NCBI RefSeq assembly: GCF_000715075.1
Contig: NC_134081.1
Location: 106,876,108 to 106,940,107, forward strand
Origin: Nicotiana tabacum
Lineage: Eukaryota > Streptophyta > Magnoliopsida > Solanales > Solanaceae
Length of the DNA stretch: 64,000 nt
Direction of reading: 5' to 3'
The notes under the pieces are model-generated. The model was not told the DNA's origin. It ran no database searches and saw only the letters and a program-made list of their open reading frames with translations. This document shows, one piece after another, positions 23,270 to 34,989 of the stretch; position 1 is the first letter of the stretch; every line of letters begins with the position of its first letter. A program made the translations under genes and the position numbers.

Positions 23270-23289
23270 CTGCAGTGAGGACACTGCAG
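23270..23289 (+). other. Perfect 8-bp hairpin, AGGA loop
   Basis: CTGCAGTG (23270-23277), AGGA, CACTGCAG (23282-23289). It lies 80 bases after the ORF stop and seven bases before a PPT-like tract. Confidence 0.8.
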
Positions 23290-23469
23290 TGTTTTTAGTT
23301 GGGGGTGGCTTTAGGGAGTATACTTTATTTGTACAATGATGCTTGACTTGTGCCCTTGCTGGGCTTATGCTTTTGTATGGATATTGTGTGCCCTTATCGG
23401 GCTTGTTCTACTAGTGTTTATCATGTACCTTTGCCTGACATAGTTTGTGATTGGTGATACATTTGCGGA

Positions 23470-23700
23470 TTAGTAGCTTTTGTTATTCTATTTTATTTTT
23501 CTTTATTTATTTATTTATTTTCTTTAGTAGTTTTTAGTTTATGTTATTTTTATTCCTTTAGTATTAGTTGCTTTTGTTATTTTATTTTATTTAGTATTTT
23601 TTAGTTATTTTATTCTTATTCCTTTAGTGTTTATTTTATTTTCTTTAGTAGTTTTTAGTTTATATTATTTTTATCTCTTTAGTAGTAATATACTTTTCAA
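23470..23700 (+). repeat. T-rich tandem repeat, about 120-bp period
   Basis: CTTTAGTAGTTTTTAGTTTA occurs near 23521 and near 23641, with TATTTTTAT and CTTTAGTA segments in the same order after each. The block is nearly all T and A with TTTATTTATTTATTT at the start. Confidence 0.75.
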
Positions 23701-25228
23701 TAAATTTCCTTGGGTTTTTGTTATGCTACGATTCTTTTTCGAGGAATATGTTTGTGTTGAACCGAGTGACTTTTCCCTATGATGGATGGCGTGATGACTT
23801 TCTTAAGGGAATTGGTCTTGTTTTGTTATGTGGAGACTTTTGGATTATTTTATAATAATAAAATTAGTCTCTTGTATGTGATGTGTGAATTAAGAATACC
23901 CCTCCAAATTTTGGTTGTAAATTGTAAAAGTAAGTTGCATGGGGAAGAATAATTTTTGTGATAACTTTTTGGCTCATTTTGTGACTCTATTCCCACTAGT
24001 TGGCATGATACTGCTCTAATTGTTCTTATTAAGAAGTGAAATTGATCTGTCTTGACTATTTCATGTGCCATGTGTGTTAGTTTTTGTTACAAATAATTCT
24101 TGTGTTTACTTTTATCATCTAGAACCTGCCCGGTTGGCCTTTCAATGCTAATGTTAATTATGTTTGGTTGGAGGGATGACATTAGGCATTCTTTGTGATC
24201 TTTGAAAAAGCCTCTTTAGTCTTTCGAGCCTACTATTGCATAAATATTATCACTAGTTAACCCCATTTGAGCCTTTAACCTTTTTTTTGGCTACCTCATT
24301 ACAAAGCTTTACCTTTTTTGTCAAATAATTCCCTTTTTTGAACCCGTCCCTCCTTGAATGTTAAGAATGAAGCTAAAATCCTAAGTTGGGGGTGTTGGTG
24401 TTAATTGGGAAATAGTGAAGATGTACATTGTGTGTAGAAACATATTCCTCAAAGTTGTTTATATGAAGATACTCAAGCTCCAAAAGAAAATAGTTGTATA
24501 AGAAAAAATGGAGTCTTGAAAAAATTAGAGAGGTACTTTAAGGTGGTTCTATGTTGGTAACTAGATTTCAATAAGGACTATGTAGTTTAAAAAGAAGCAA
24601 AGTGCAAAACGAAAGACAAATTTGAGTAGTGTTCAAGGAGGGTGTAGTCACTTGTATCCTAAATGCTTATCCTACCCTTCCCTAAGCCTATACTACAAGC
24701 TTGAAAAGTCCTTATGGTATCTCCAACCGAATGTTCTTAAATAGGTGGCGAATTAAAATAAGGGAAAGCTTATGGAATGATATTTTGTAACACTTGAAAC
24801 TCTTTGTTGAGAGTGAGTATCTTTGTGCATTTGTCCCTTGTGTTGTTATTGTAAATAAGATGATTTTGGGACTTTCTTTATTGTGAGGGCACATGGATTA
24901 TAATGGATTGGTGACATTGATAGATTTCGAATTGTGTAAATTGAGCATATGTAGTAGACCAGTACTTTTGAGTTACTTCTTGAGGCTTGATTGTTGTCAC
25001 TTGATTATGTGAAACTCCATTGCATTCTTGAGATTGTTTTAAATGAGGGAGTTATTTGGTTGATATTCACATGCTTGAGCCTAATTATTAGTACCAACCA
25101 AATCCATAAGTGTTATGCTTAATTGGAGAATGTGATTTGGAAATGACAGTGATGCTAATTGTTCTTTCAATGGTAAAGCCTCATTGAATTTTTGGTTTTG
25201 ATTTGCTTGAGGACAAGCAAAAGCTATA

Positions 25229-25247
25229 AGTTGGGGGTGTTAATGAG
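25229..25247 (+). promoter_or_regulatory. Polypurine tract region of the Athila-like element
   Basis: AGTTGGGGGTG (25229-25239) follows GAGGACAAGCAAAAGCTATA and precedes the LTR start TGATGATT by eight bases. If the LTR instead starts at the TGTTAATGAG right after the G run (25238), the PPT would touch it directly. Confidence 0.6.
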
Positions 25248-26704
25248 TGATGATTATACCATTTATTTTAGTCTCTTTTCTTTAGTTTTTGTGTCCTTTA
25301 ATTATAAAATGAGGTGATTTATGGTGTGCATTGTTAAATTTTCAGGTAAATGATGCCATGAAGAGAGATGAATTCAATTGAAATGGAATTGAGTAAAAAA
25401 GAGTATAAAAAATGCAAATTCCTTCAGTGATTCCGCATCTGCGGAACTGTGCGCTTATGCGACCTCGAATCTGCGAGAAGAAGGCTGCATCTGTGAAACT
25501 GGGCAATCTTCATTGGGATCACATATGTGATTGGTCATCCGCGTCTGCGAAGGCGCTTCTGCGCAAAGGGTCCGCACCTGTGTGTGCGCTTATGTGCATC
25601 TTGGTATGGTTCTGCGGAATTGTAATTTCCACCAATAATCGCTTCTGCGAGAAGGTATCCGCATATGAGGAACCATACCTACGAGGTTTGTTCCGCAGGT
25701 GCGGTCAACGGGCTCCAGCTCTGGACAGACTTAGCAATTCACATTTTCTCCAGTCCAAACCCACAAATACACGACCTAACTTATTGGAAACGGATCTGGG
25801 GCATATCTTTGGCATATATTTGGCAAATATTTGGATTATCTTCGACACTTATTGACTAGAGAACACAAGTTTTGGAGCTAGGGTTCTTGCACACACACTT
25901 GGGCCTTGAAGAATTGAAGCTTTTGGTTGAGAATTTCTTACCCTTTTATGTTCATTTCTTCATTTCCTTGCTTTGTATTGAATATCTAAGCGTGTAATAT
26001 TTTTTCCAACACTTGAATCTTGTTTATGGGAATATTCATATTTAAAGTGTGAATTGAATGATTTTTATTTATTATGAAGTGAGTTATTATTTCTTTAATT
26101 ATTCTTGTTCTTTAATGTTTCCAAAAGAATTAGCTAACCCTAGGACTCACCCATTCACTTAGAATTAATTTTGGAAAAGATAATTTGGGGTTGAGAAAGA
26201 TTAATTAACAAGAACTTGAGGCGTTAACCCTCACTTTATAGATTCTACCTAGAGATAGGATTGAACTACTTGTAGCCATATTCGGGTGTGCTTAATCTCT
26301 TAATTGTTTTAGGGATAATTCAATTAGAAAGTTTTGTTAGTCTTCGGAAGAAACTAATATAGAATTATTACCCGAGGCTAATTAACATAAACTCGCTCAT
26401 ATTTGTAAAATCGTAAAATACAGTGGATCGTTACTTGAGTATAATTCTCATTGCATCCATGCTTGTAGCCATTGATCATTTTACTTGCTTTCTAGGTTAG
26501 TTTATATTTTTTTCATTTAGACATAAATAGTTTTCCAAAAACTTTCTAAGTGTTTGGCTTAGCATAATAAGTGATAATTCTCTTACATGCCTAATCGCCT
26601 ACATATTGTTCTCTGTGGGATTCGACCCCGACTCATAGTTGGGTAAATTATATTTCATGTGACTGTGTCCATTTACTTTTTAGTAGTGGATTTGGACATC
26701 ATCA
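25248..26704 (+). mobile_element. 3' LTR of the Athila-like element
   Basis: It starts TGATGAT and ends ATCATCA, an inverted terminal pair. It contains a CpG-dense block at 25433-25706 and the T/A-rich remainder. The start could be ten bases further left (TGTTAATG). No gene is seen. Confidence 0.65.
25433..25706. repeat. CpG-dense palindromic block in the Athila-like LTR
   Basis: Alternating CCGCATCTGCGG, GAATCTGCGAGAAG, CGCTTCTGCG and TTCCGCAGGTGCGG motifs begin about 185 bases into the LTR. The frames at 25412-25859 are open only because of this composition. Confidence 0.75.
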
Positions 26705-27463
26705 GTGATGCCGTGCCATTATTGTTGTTCCATGGTGAGGTTTAGAGTAAAAGCACGATGGGTGATGCCGTGCAGTCTTTATTCATTATGTTATTTGTGT
26801 CCATTTGTTGGTGATTTACTTGACGGCTTTATGTTGTTATTTCTGTTATAGCTATCGTATCATGTTCCCCTTCGCATGCCCCCTCCCAATAGTACATGTT
26901 TAATCTTTATTGTTGTTATGTTGTACGTATATTTTCATTTGCAATGGTTTAATTACGTGGGTGTCCTGTCATAGCCTCCTCACTACCTCGTCGAGGTTAG
27001 GCTCGACACTTACAGAGTACATTGGGTTGGTTGTACTCATACTACACTCTGCACTTTTGGTACAGATTTTGGTATTGGTCCCAGCTGTCCGTGAGGTGCA
27101 TCATCTCGGATTAGATTATTTGGAGACTGGAGGTAGATCTACTGGCGTCCACAGACCTTGAAGTCCCCTTCCTCTTTCCTTATTTACTATTTATTTTATT
27201 TGAGACAATTGTACTTATTTCAGACTCTATTTGTAGAACCTCTAGAAGCTCGTGTACTTGTGACTCCAGATCCGGGTTGTACTTAAATAATTGGGTTATT
27301 ATGCTATTTCGTATTTGTTTTAGTTTCATTTTTGTTTAATTGGTTAAATTGTTCGAAGTGTTTAAAAATTGGCAAAAGAATTACTTCAACGTTGGCTTGC
27401 CTGGCGAGAAAAAAATGTTAGGCGATATCACAGTCCCGAAGGTGAAAATTCTGGGTCGTGACA
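26705..27463 (+). mobile_element. LTR remnant (E), 3' part, + strand
   Basis: It ends CTGGGTCGTGACA at 27463 and resembles the 3' third of LTR D: a shared GTTGGTTGTAC, TGCACTT, GGCGTCC-CAGACCTTGA series is in the same order (here 27020-27165; in D 61065-61203). Its left part is cut off by the Athila-like insertion. No PBS follows, so it is a 3' or solo LTR. A short repeat GTGATGCCGTGC occurs at 26705 and about 26761. Confidence 0.75.
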
Positions 27464-27666
27464 CTTTTGGGGTTTCTTGAATGTCGAACATTTTTGGGCA
27501 AAGAAATGTTTAAGCACTATATAAATTATAAAGCATGGTCAAACTTCTAAAATTACCTTATTTTGAGAAGTGTTATTCTCAAAAGTACTTTTCAAAAACA
27601 TATTTTGGTGAGAAGTAACTTGTATTTGGCTAATTAATTTGTAATGTATTTTTAAGCAATAATTAA

Positions 27667-27887
27667 TGTTTGGGCAAGCTTTTAAAAAACTACTTCAAAG
27701 CATATTTCTCTTAAGAGTGCTTCTCAAAAAAGCACTTTTAGGGAGAATCTACTTTTTCTGCTTCTCAACTTCTACTCAAAAGCACTTTTTTTGTCCTTCT
27801 AAAAGCTTGGCCAACTACTTCAGTTTTGAATTATTTGTTTTTTTGAAAAAATATATTTTTGGTCTTGAAGAAGCTTGGCCAAACAGG
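27667..27887. mobile_element. MITE-like element with terminal inverted repeats
   Basis: The left end is TGTTTGGGCAAGCTTTT (27668 on). The right end GAAGAAGCTTGGCCAAACA (about 27868-27887) reads TGTTTGGCCAAGCTTCTTC on the other strand. The inside has paired AAAAGCACTTTT and GAGAAGC stretches. No target duplication is clear beyond a possible TA. A similar AAGTACTTTTCAAAAA tract at 27581 suggests a related older fragment. Confidence 0.55.
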
Positions 27888-27905
27888 CTATTCATCTAGA
27901 AAATG

Positions 27906-27967
27906 TAATTACATCAATGTACTACTGGGTCTAGATTTCAATAAGATTAATTACATCAATGTACTAC
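27906..27967. repeat. 42-bp tandem duplication
   Basis: TAATTACATCAATGTACTAC occurs at 27906-27925 and exactly again at 27948-27967. Confidence 0.9.
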
Positions 27968-28049
27968 TTAGTCTCGAATAATATTATCTTAAAACCTGCA
28001 CTAAATAAAAGAGATAAAAAGAATCTTGACTGATACATTTGTTTGTCCA

Positions 28050-28054
28050 ATTAG
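28050..28054. repeat. Left target-site duplication of element F (ATTAG)
   Basis: ATTAG directly precedes TGTCACGACC. The same five bases follow the far LTR end at 57379-57383. Confidence 0.9.
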
Positions 28055-29169
28055 TGTCACGACCCCAGTTTTCCTCCATAGAATATTGTGACGGCACCAA
28101 GTATTCTAAGACTAGGCAAGCCTAATACTTACTTATTTAATAGAAGTAATCAACCATCAACGAAGAATATGAAATAAAAATCTTATACAAATTTCAACTC
28201 CCAAAACTGGTAGTACAACTCATAAGCTCTATTGCGTTTCCTACAAAAACCTCTAAATACAATTGTTTCGAAATAGAGAATAAATAGTGCAAATACAATA
28301 ACAGAAGGTGACTCCGAGGCATGTGAACACAACAAAATGTTTATCTTGAGTCCCACAACCAGATCCGTACAGCTAGCTAGCGATCGACAGACTCCGAATA
28401 TCCTGGATCTGCAAAACAATATGCAGAAGTGTAGTACGAGTACACCACAGCGGTACCCAACAAGTATCAAGGCTAACCTCAGTGGAGCAGTGACGAGGGG
28501 CAGTCAAGACACCTACTGGACTAGATAACCTGAACAAGTATAGGTATAGAACTAACAGAGTACGATATCTCTACAGAATTACGCGTAATGACAACAATAA
28601 TACGGGGATTACAATAGCAAGTAGAAGCAACAATTAGCAGCGGAACACCACCAGTAATAACACAGTTTAACTCCGGTGAAAAACAAATAAAGGAAAGACA
28701 AGTAGAAACTTGATAAGAATAACAGCTTTCACACCAGGTTTATTCCATAATCCTCACGAGGTACCAAACCTCAAAACTCACATAATTCACGGGTCCCAAT
28801 TCATGAATCTAATCACTTGGCATCTTGTGCCCTTATTACAACTAATAACTGCACGGACGACTCACATTCAAATAGAACAATTCTTACATATAAGATAAGT
28901 AGACGGAGTACATACAAATGATCGGTAGCATCAATGTTCATATTCTTAAACCGATAGGGTGATAACGTATGTATATGCTTGTGCAAGTTTTCTACCACAA
29001 ATCAAGTTACAAGTAAGAGTAGAGATAGTGAATGGCACATAAGAAACAATCACCATGAAATGTACACGATATAACTCACACAGGGTAGACACACCACTAC
29101 TCAAATAACAACATTAACACAGCCCCCAGGCCATCATAGATCAATCCCCGACATAGCCCACCTTGTCTC
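28055..29169 (-). mobile_element. 3' LTR of F, segment 1
   Basis: It matches 53837-54960 closely. It stops at GTCTC (29165-29169), and the same LTR resumes at 48767 after block G. No coding sequence. Confidence 0.9.
29165..29169. repeat. Left target-site duplication of block G (GTCTC)
   Basis: GTCTC precedes TGTCACGCCCC. The second copy is 48762-48766. The intact F LTR at about 54955 reads TTGTCTCTCCACGTG, which confirms that a single GTCTC is the empty site. Confidence 0.92.
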
Positions 29170-31583
29170 TGTCACGCCCCAAAATCGGGGAGCGCTACCG
29201 CGCTCAACTGAGTGAACTCGGTCGAGCAAGCCTATTAGACACTTTCTACCCAACTCACCCATGAAAAAGAGAAGGCATGATTTCATTAATTAGACAGTAT
29301 TAAGATCATATAAATGCAATACCAAAACCTTTCTATTTGTTTCTTCATCTTTAATATCTCAAAATACACACCTTTTTATAGTCTAAAGTGAAACAAAAGA
29401 TCTAAACACAACATAATCTGTTTGACTTTTCTAGCACCCATGTACAACCCACATAGTTTCTACGGAGCCTCTAAGAGATACAAAGGAGAGTTATGATTGT
29501 GCTGGCAACAAGGCCCCAACTATACATCAAAACGTGATGACAAAATGTACAAAAGATACATAACCCCAGAATGAGGTGGGGCTCACCAAGTCTGCTAAGA
29601 GGAAGGTGTACTGCTAACGCTGATTAACACTGCCTGCTATGGAACCACCTGCATCCATTTAAAGATGCAGCGCCCCGGCAAAAGGGACGTTAGTACTGTC
29701 GAATAGTACTAGTATGTAAAGTTAAGCACCATCTTAATAGAATGAATAATAATACAAGGGAAACAATCAAGAATTTAATATGAGCTTCAAATAACATTAA
29801 AACATCAAGTTAAGGATCACATAAGTTTTCAAGTCAATTTTCATGGTATTAGGTTGGGTGATCTTTAGTACCAATATTCCACAATTCACAATACCGCCGT
29901 ATTCTTACACGGAGTCTGATCACGACCCGATCGGCTAGGTTGTCTCACTTGAGACATCAACCACAACCATAATTTCAATTATCATTTTCAGCACAGTCAC
30001 TACCATGTGTGAGGCATGGCGTCCGATCATGGGCCAATCGTCTAGGCCGTCTCACCCAAGACGTTACTTTTTCCAGTCAATCATTTCACACCATACTTCT
30101 TTTATATGTTTTCAATTCATTGGCAATAGCAATCACGATAACAAAGTCATTCTTGGCACTTGGCCGTATTTCATAGTTCCAGTTCCCTTTTCCATATTAA
30201 AATATCATTATCATTGTCAACAACAATGAGACTTCCCATTCAAAATATTAAATTCACATATGAGCAATTTGGGAATCTTAGGCACATAGAGGCTTTTCAT
30301 ACAATTTGGCATAACAACCTTTATTTCGATATTGACATGAAGTCTTAACATTTCTAACACTTATCCCACATTTTGAACACATCCTCGAATGGCAAGATGA
30401 CATGATGAAGAATTTGGAATAAATATTGAACATACATCCTTTAACACAGCCACATTAGAAATAGCCAATTCAATAATCAACAAGAACTCACACCAATTAC
30501 ATGAACACTGTTGGATTCGATTCTAAGAAGAAGGGGGTTTAGCCAACATACCTCAATTGAGCTTCTTAAAACTCTAAGATGTTCCAGAATTCTTAGAAAT
30601 TTCAATCTATTTTAGATATATAACAAGTTGAAATAAAATTAGGAAGATTATCATGATTCTAGCTCATTTGAGCACATTATCAAACACTAGGTGGGCATTA
30701 ATGTTTTAAGGCCCTTTTTGTGGATGATTCCACCATTCCCCAACCCATTCTATACCATTTTTAGCTCACAACCTTCCCACATACTTCAAGGATACATGAA
30801 TGCAAGATAACAACCCCCACACCTAAGAACTATTTTTCTATTATAGAAGATTTTCGAAATTAAGAGCTAGGGCATAGATTCTTACCTCTTAGGATGAAGA
30901 CCTAGGGTGCTTCTCTTGATAATCTTCAATGTTTTAAGCAAGAATTGAAGTGTAATTTGATGAATATCACTTTCTCCCTCTAGGACTCACTCTTACACTC
31001 TAAAGTATCAGGTTTTGCTCAAAATGGCCCCTTACATCTATTTTAACGAAGTAGGGTCAAGTTTTAAAACCTCAAAAATGAAGCTCCAAAACAAGTTCTG
31101 CGGTCGCATATGAGACCACATAATGGTTATGCGGTTCGCAAAATGACTGCGAAATTGGGGTGCCAAACCTGGAAAGGAACTGACCAGGTATGCGGTCACT
31201 ATGCGGCCCGCAGACCTGTTCTGCGATCGCATAATGCGCTGCAGAACGGTTCTGCGGTCGCATAGTGCACCGCAGAACCTCCCTTTGAAAAATCCCAAGT
31301 GGGATATGCGACAAGAGTGCGGCCCGTAAAATGGTTATGCGATTGTATAATGGCCGCGAAATTGACATCAAAAATGCCCCAGAAAACTGCCTCACTCTGC
31401 GACCATTCTGCGGTCCACAGAGTGGTTCTGCGGCCGCAGAACGGGCCTAAGAAAGTCCTACTTCTTCCCAACATTTTTCTTCAACTCCCCAGGCACTGTT
31501 CAATCCAATAAGTCCGAACCGTGGCGAGTTACTTCGGCATCACGAAATCCGGGGTTTTAGGAAAATATTTACGGGGCCGTACA
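29170..31583 (-). mobile_element. LTR1 of array G (3' LTR of body 1)
   Basis: The + strand starts TGTCACGCCCC and ends GGGGCCGTACA. It contains a CpG-dense block (31098-31442) with an 18-bp perfect palindrome. It is the only LTR in the array with the expected TGTCACGCCCC edge; LTR2 and LTR3 start TTTCATGCACC. Confidence 0.9.
31098..31442. repeat. CpG-dense palindromic block in LTR1 of G
   Basis: Repeated TTCTGCGGTCGCA, TGCGATCGCA, TATGCGGTC and GCGGCCCGC motifs. It ends in the 18-bp palindrome GTTCTGCGGCCGCAGAAC (31425-31442). Equivalent blocks are at 38941-39286 (LTR2) and 46784-47106 (LTR3), where the palindrome is altered or lost. Confidence 0.85.
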
Positions 31584-31600
31584 TCCTTCCCCACTTAAGA
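31584..31600 (-). promoter_or_regulatory. Polypurine tract of body 1
   Basis: The minus strand reads AAGTGGGGAAGGA immediately before the LTR start (TGTACGGCCCC). Equivalent tracts lie at 39428-39444 and 47245-47261. Confidence 0.8.
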
Positions 31601-31934
31601 TCATTCGTCCTCGAATGAGGGTCAAGGCTCACTATTAGCATCTTATGCAACTCAGTTTTCACACCACACACCAGCAGCCCCAAATTTAACTAACTCCCCA
31701 AATTATAAAAACTTTCGCCAGAGTTTCTTTGGTAACTAGACCTATCCACCTGTCAGAGAGCCCCAGAATCACATTCCTAAAAACATGTACACAACCCAAC
31801 GATGTAACATAACTTATAACAATACCAACCGTGGCCTCATGTAAACAATATATAATCAAAAGGAACACCTTTACATTAACTGAACAAGTGATACAAAATT
31901 CATAGACGACGAGTTCATAAAAAGGATTACACAA

Positions 31935-34900
31935 CTATTCAAACAAGTAAGGATTCTTCTTCTTCATCTCTTCCTCGGCCTCCCAAGTGGCCTGTTCAAC
32001 CTGCTGGTTTCGCCATAACACTTTCACGGAGGCAATTTCTTTATTTCTCAACTTTCAGACTTGTCTTTCAAGAATGGCAACTGGAATTTCTTCATATGAC
32101 AATTCTTCATTAACCTCAATGGTCTCAATCGGTACAATAACAGACGGATCTCCAACTACCTTCTTCAACATGGATACATGGAATACCGGGTGCACTAATG
32201 ATATCTCAGGTGGTAGCTTAAGCTTGTACGCCACCTCATCGATCCTCTGAATGATTCTGTACGGTCCGACATACCTCAGACTCAATTTCCCTTTCTTACC
32301 ATATTGCATTACACCTTTCATGGGGGAAATTTTCAAGAATACCCAATCATCTTCTTTGAACTCCAAATCCCTATGACGAACATCCGAATAGGACTTTTGG
32401 CAACTCTGAGCAGTCTTCAACCGCTCCTTAGTGGTCTTAAATGTTTCCATAGCCTGATGTACGAGGTTTGAACCTATCAACTCTGCTTCCCCAATTTTGA
32501 ACCACCCAATGGGAGATCTACATCTCCTACCATATAATGCCTCAAATGGTGCCATCTGAATACTAGCACGAAAGTTGTTGTTATAAGCAAACTCTATGAG
32601 TGGCAAATGATCATTCCAGCTACCCTTGAAATCAATAACACAAGCATGCAACATGTACTCAAGCGTCTAAATAGTCCACTCTGCTTGGCCGTCAGTTTGT
32701 AGATGTAAGGCTGAACTAAGATTCACCTAAGTACCCAAACCTTGCTGAAATTACTTCCAAAATTTTGTTGTGAACTGAGCCCCTCGATCGGAAATGATAG
32801 AAAATGGAGTACCATGTAGCCTTACTATTTCTTTTATATACAACTAAGCATATTGTTCCGCTGTGTCGGTAGATTTAACTAGTAAGAAATGTGCTGATTT
32901 CGTGAGTCGATCCATAATCACCTAAATTGAGTCAAACATGCATGGAGTGTGCGGTAGTCCTACCACAAAATCCATATTAATCATTTCCCACTTTCACATT
33001 TGAATTTCTATGTTCTGTGGCAACCCACCAGGCCGTTGGTATTCGGCCTTTACTTGCTAACAATTCGGACACCTTGACATAAAGTCCGCCACATTCCTTT
33101 TCATGTCATTCCACCAATAGACTTCCTTGATACCATGATACATCTTTGTAGAACCTGGGTAAATGAAATACCTAGAAGTGTGAGCCTCGATAATGATTCT
33201 TTTCTGGAGACCATCTACATTTGGAACACGTAGCCGCCCTTGGTACCTTAGTGTACCATCATCCATGCCAAGAGTAAAAGCCATAGTTTTATGTTTGTGA
33301 ATCCCCTCCATCAATTGCACCAAAAATGAATCATCGTATTGCTTCTCTTTGACTTCCACAACCAGTGATGATTCAACCCTATTTTGTAAAATTACCCCTC
33401 CTTCATTAGAGTCCGCAAGACGAACTCCCAAACTAGCCATTCGATTGATTTCCTTGGCCAATGGCCTTTTATATGCCTCCAAGTGTGCTAAACTACCCAT
33501 AGATTTCCGGCTAAGAGCATCCTCTACCACATTGGCTTTCTCCGGGTGATGTAGAATATCGGTGTCGTAATCCTTGAGTAACTCAAGCCATCTTCTCTAC
33601 CTCAGATTCAGCTCCTTTAGTTTGAAAATATATTGAAGACTCTTGTGGTCCATGAATACATCCACATGGACCCCATACAAATAATGACGCCAAATCTTAA
33701 ATGCAAAAGCCACCGCCGCAAGTTCTAAGTCATGTGTTGGATAATTCTACTTATGATTCTTGAGTTGCCTTGAAACATATGCTATAAACTTGCCGTGTTG
33801 CATTAACACACACCCAAGCCCAATTCTTGAAGCATCACAATATACCATAAATCCATTTGTACCCTCTGGAAGGGTCAACACCGGCGCCGTAGTCAATCTT
33901 GATTTCAACTCTTGGAATCTCCTTTCACAAGCATCGAACCATTGGAACTTAACCGCTTTATGAGTCAATTTAGTCAACGGAGAGGCAAGAGTAGAGAACC
34001 CCTCCACAAACTACCTGTAATACCCTGCTAAGCCCAAGAAACCGTGAATCGCGGTTGGCATTGTAGGTCTAGGCCAATTCTTGACCACTACAATCTTTTA
34101 TGGATCGACCTTAATTCATTCTCTGGAGACAACATGACCCAAGAATGTTACAGACTCGAGCCAAAATTCACATTTTGAAAAATTTTGCGTACAATTGGTG
34201 CTGATGAAGAGTCTGCAAAACTGCCCTGAGATGATCGGCATGGTCCTCCCGACCTCGTGAGTACACAAGAATATCATCGATGAACACTATTATAAAGGAG
34301 TCGAGGAAAGACTTGAAAACCCGATTCATAAGATACATGAAAGCTGCCGGGGCATTTACTATCCCAAAAGACATTACCAAAAATTCAAAGTGCCCATACC
34401 GGATTCTGAAAGCTATTTTCAGAATATCCTGCTCCCTGATCTTCAATTGGTGATACCCGCATCGTAAATCAATTTGGAGAAGTATCTAACACCTTGTTAC
34501 TGATCAAACAAATAATCTAATCTTGGTAACAAGTACTTATTTTTTATTGTGATTTTGTTGAGCTGCCGGTAGTCAATATACATCCTCAGTGATCCATATT
34601 TCTTCCTCACAAAGAGGACCGGTGCGTCCCATGGTGACACACTCGGTCGGATAAAACCCTTCTCTAACAAATCTTTCAATTGTTCCTTTAGCTCCTTTAA
34701 TTCTGTTGGTGCCATCATGTAGGGTGGAATAGATATAGGCTGCATGCCTGGCATCATATAAATCCCAAAATCAATCTCCCTATCTGGCGGAATCCTAGGG
34801 AGTTCATCAGGAAAGACCTCCGGAAATTCATTCATCACTGGCACAAACTCCAGTGTAGGTGCCTCAGCATCGGTGTCTGTAACCCAGATAAAATGATAGA

Positions 34901-34989
34901 TACACTCCTTATTAATCATCTTCATGGCCTTAAGGTAAGAAATAAGCCTACATTTTGGCATCAAATTATCCCCCTTCCACTCAACAACT
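31935..34989 (-). pseudogene. pol: pol of body 1: RT, RNase H, integrase, chromodomain
   Basis: RT begins after the linker [22 protein letters not shown] (34964 down). FIDD is intact near 34280, but this segment is in another frame, and the frame returns by 34007 (two compensating shifts). RNase H follows (about 33700). The integrase zinc domain (33200-33057, C-x2-C present) and core follow; ISDRGAQF is kept near 32800, but stops are scattered (e.g. near 32930 and 32750, and at 32669). The C-terminal part (GKKGKLSLRYVGPYRI) ends in a chromodomain-like segment (KLRNKEIASVKVLWRNQ, ATWEAEEEM), stop at 31935-31937. A chromodomain places the element in the chromoviruses (Tekay/Del type); in that group it guides insertion to heterochromatin. 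Confidence 0.88.

Larger units (their letters stand above)
23192..25228 (+). other. 3' UTR of the Athila-like element
   Basis: No coding frame is supported. It holds a perfect hairpin, a T-rich tandem repeat and two early copies of the PPT-like motif AGTTGGGGGTG (23297-23307, 24384-24394). Confidence 0.65.
22296..26704 (+). mobile_element. Athila-like Ty3/gypsy element, 3' portion
   Basis: In order: env-like/plant-transposon-protein gene, about 2 kb T-rich 3' UTR, PPT (AGTTGGGGGTG) and a 1.46 kb LTR beginning TGATGATTATACC and ending GACATCATCA. A gene after pol and a PPT within GAGGACAAGC...GTTGGGGGTG are features I associate with the Athila lineage. The 5' portion is displaced by insertion of A at 22295/22296. 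The right end abuts LTR E; 26705-26709 (GTGAT) is the expected target copy. Confidence 0.7.
27464..28049. other. Unique intergenic DNA between LTR E and element F
   Basis: AT-rich, with no gene seen. It contains a MITE-like element (27667-27887) and a 42-bp duplication. This flank and the one from 57384 were joined before F inserted. Confidence 0.6.

Noticed and set aside
26910..27161. 83-residue frame in LTR E
   Set aside because: The same region aligns with non-coding LTR sequence of D, where the frame is not kept.
30005..30348. Small frames repeated at 37837-38180 (starting MCEAWR and MAVFHSS)
   Set aside because: Conserved only because LTR1 and LTR2 are duplicates. The LTR3 equivalent has changed length, and no domain is seen.
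31038..31511. Overlapping ORFs in LTR1 of G that recur in LTR2 and LTR3
   Set aside because: The recurrence is explained by the LTR copies themselves. Three frames on one strand are open at once, which indicates composition rather than coding.
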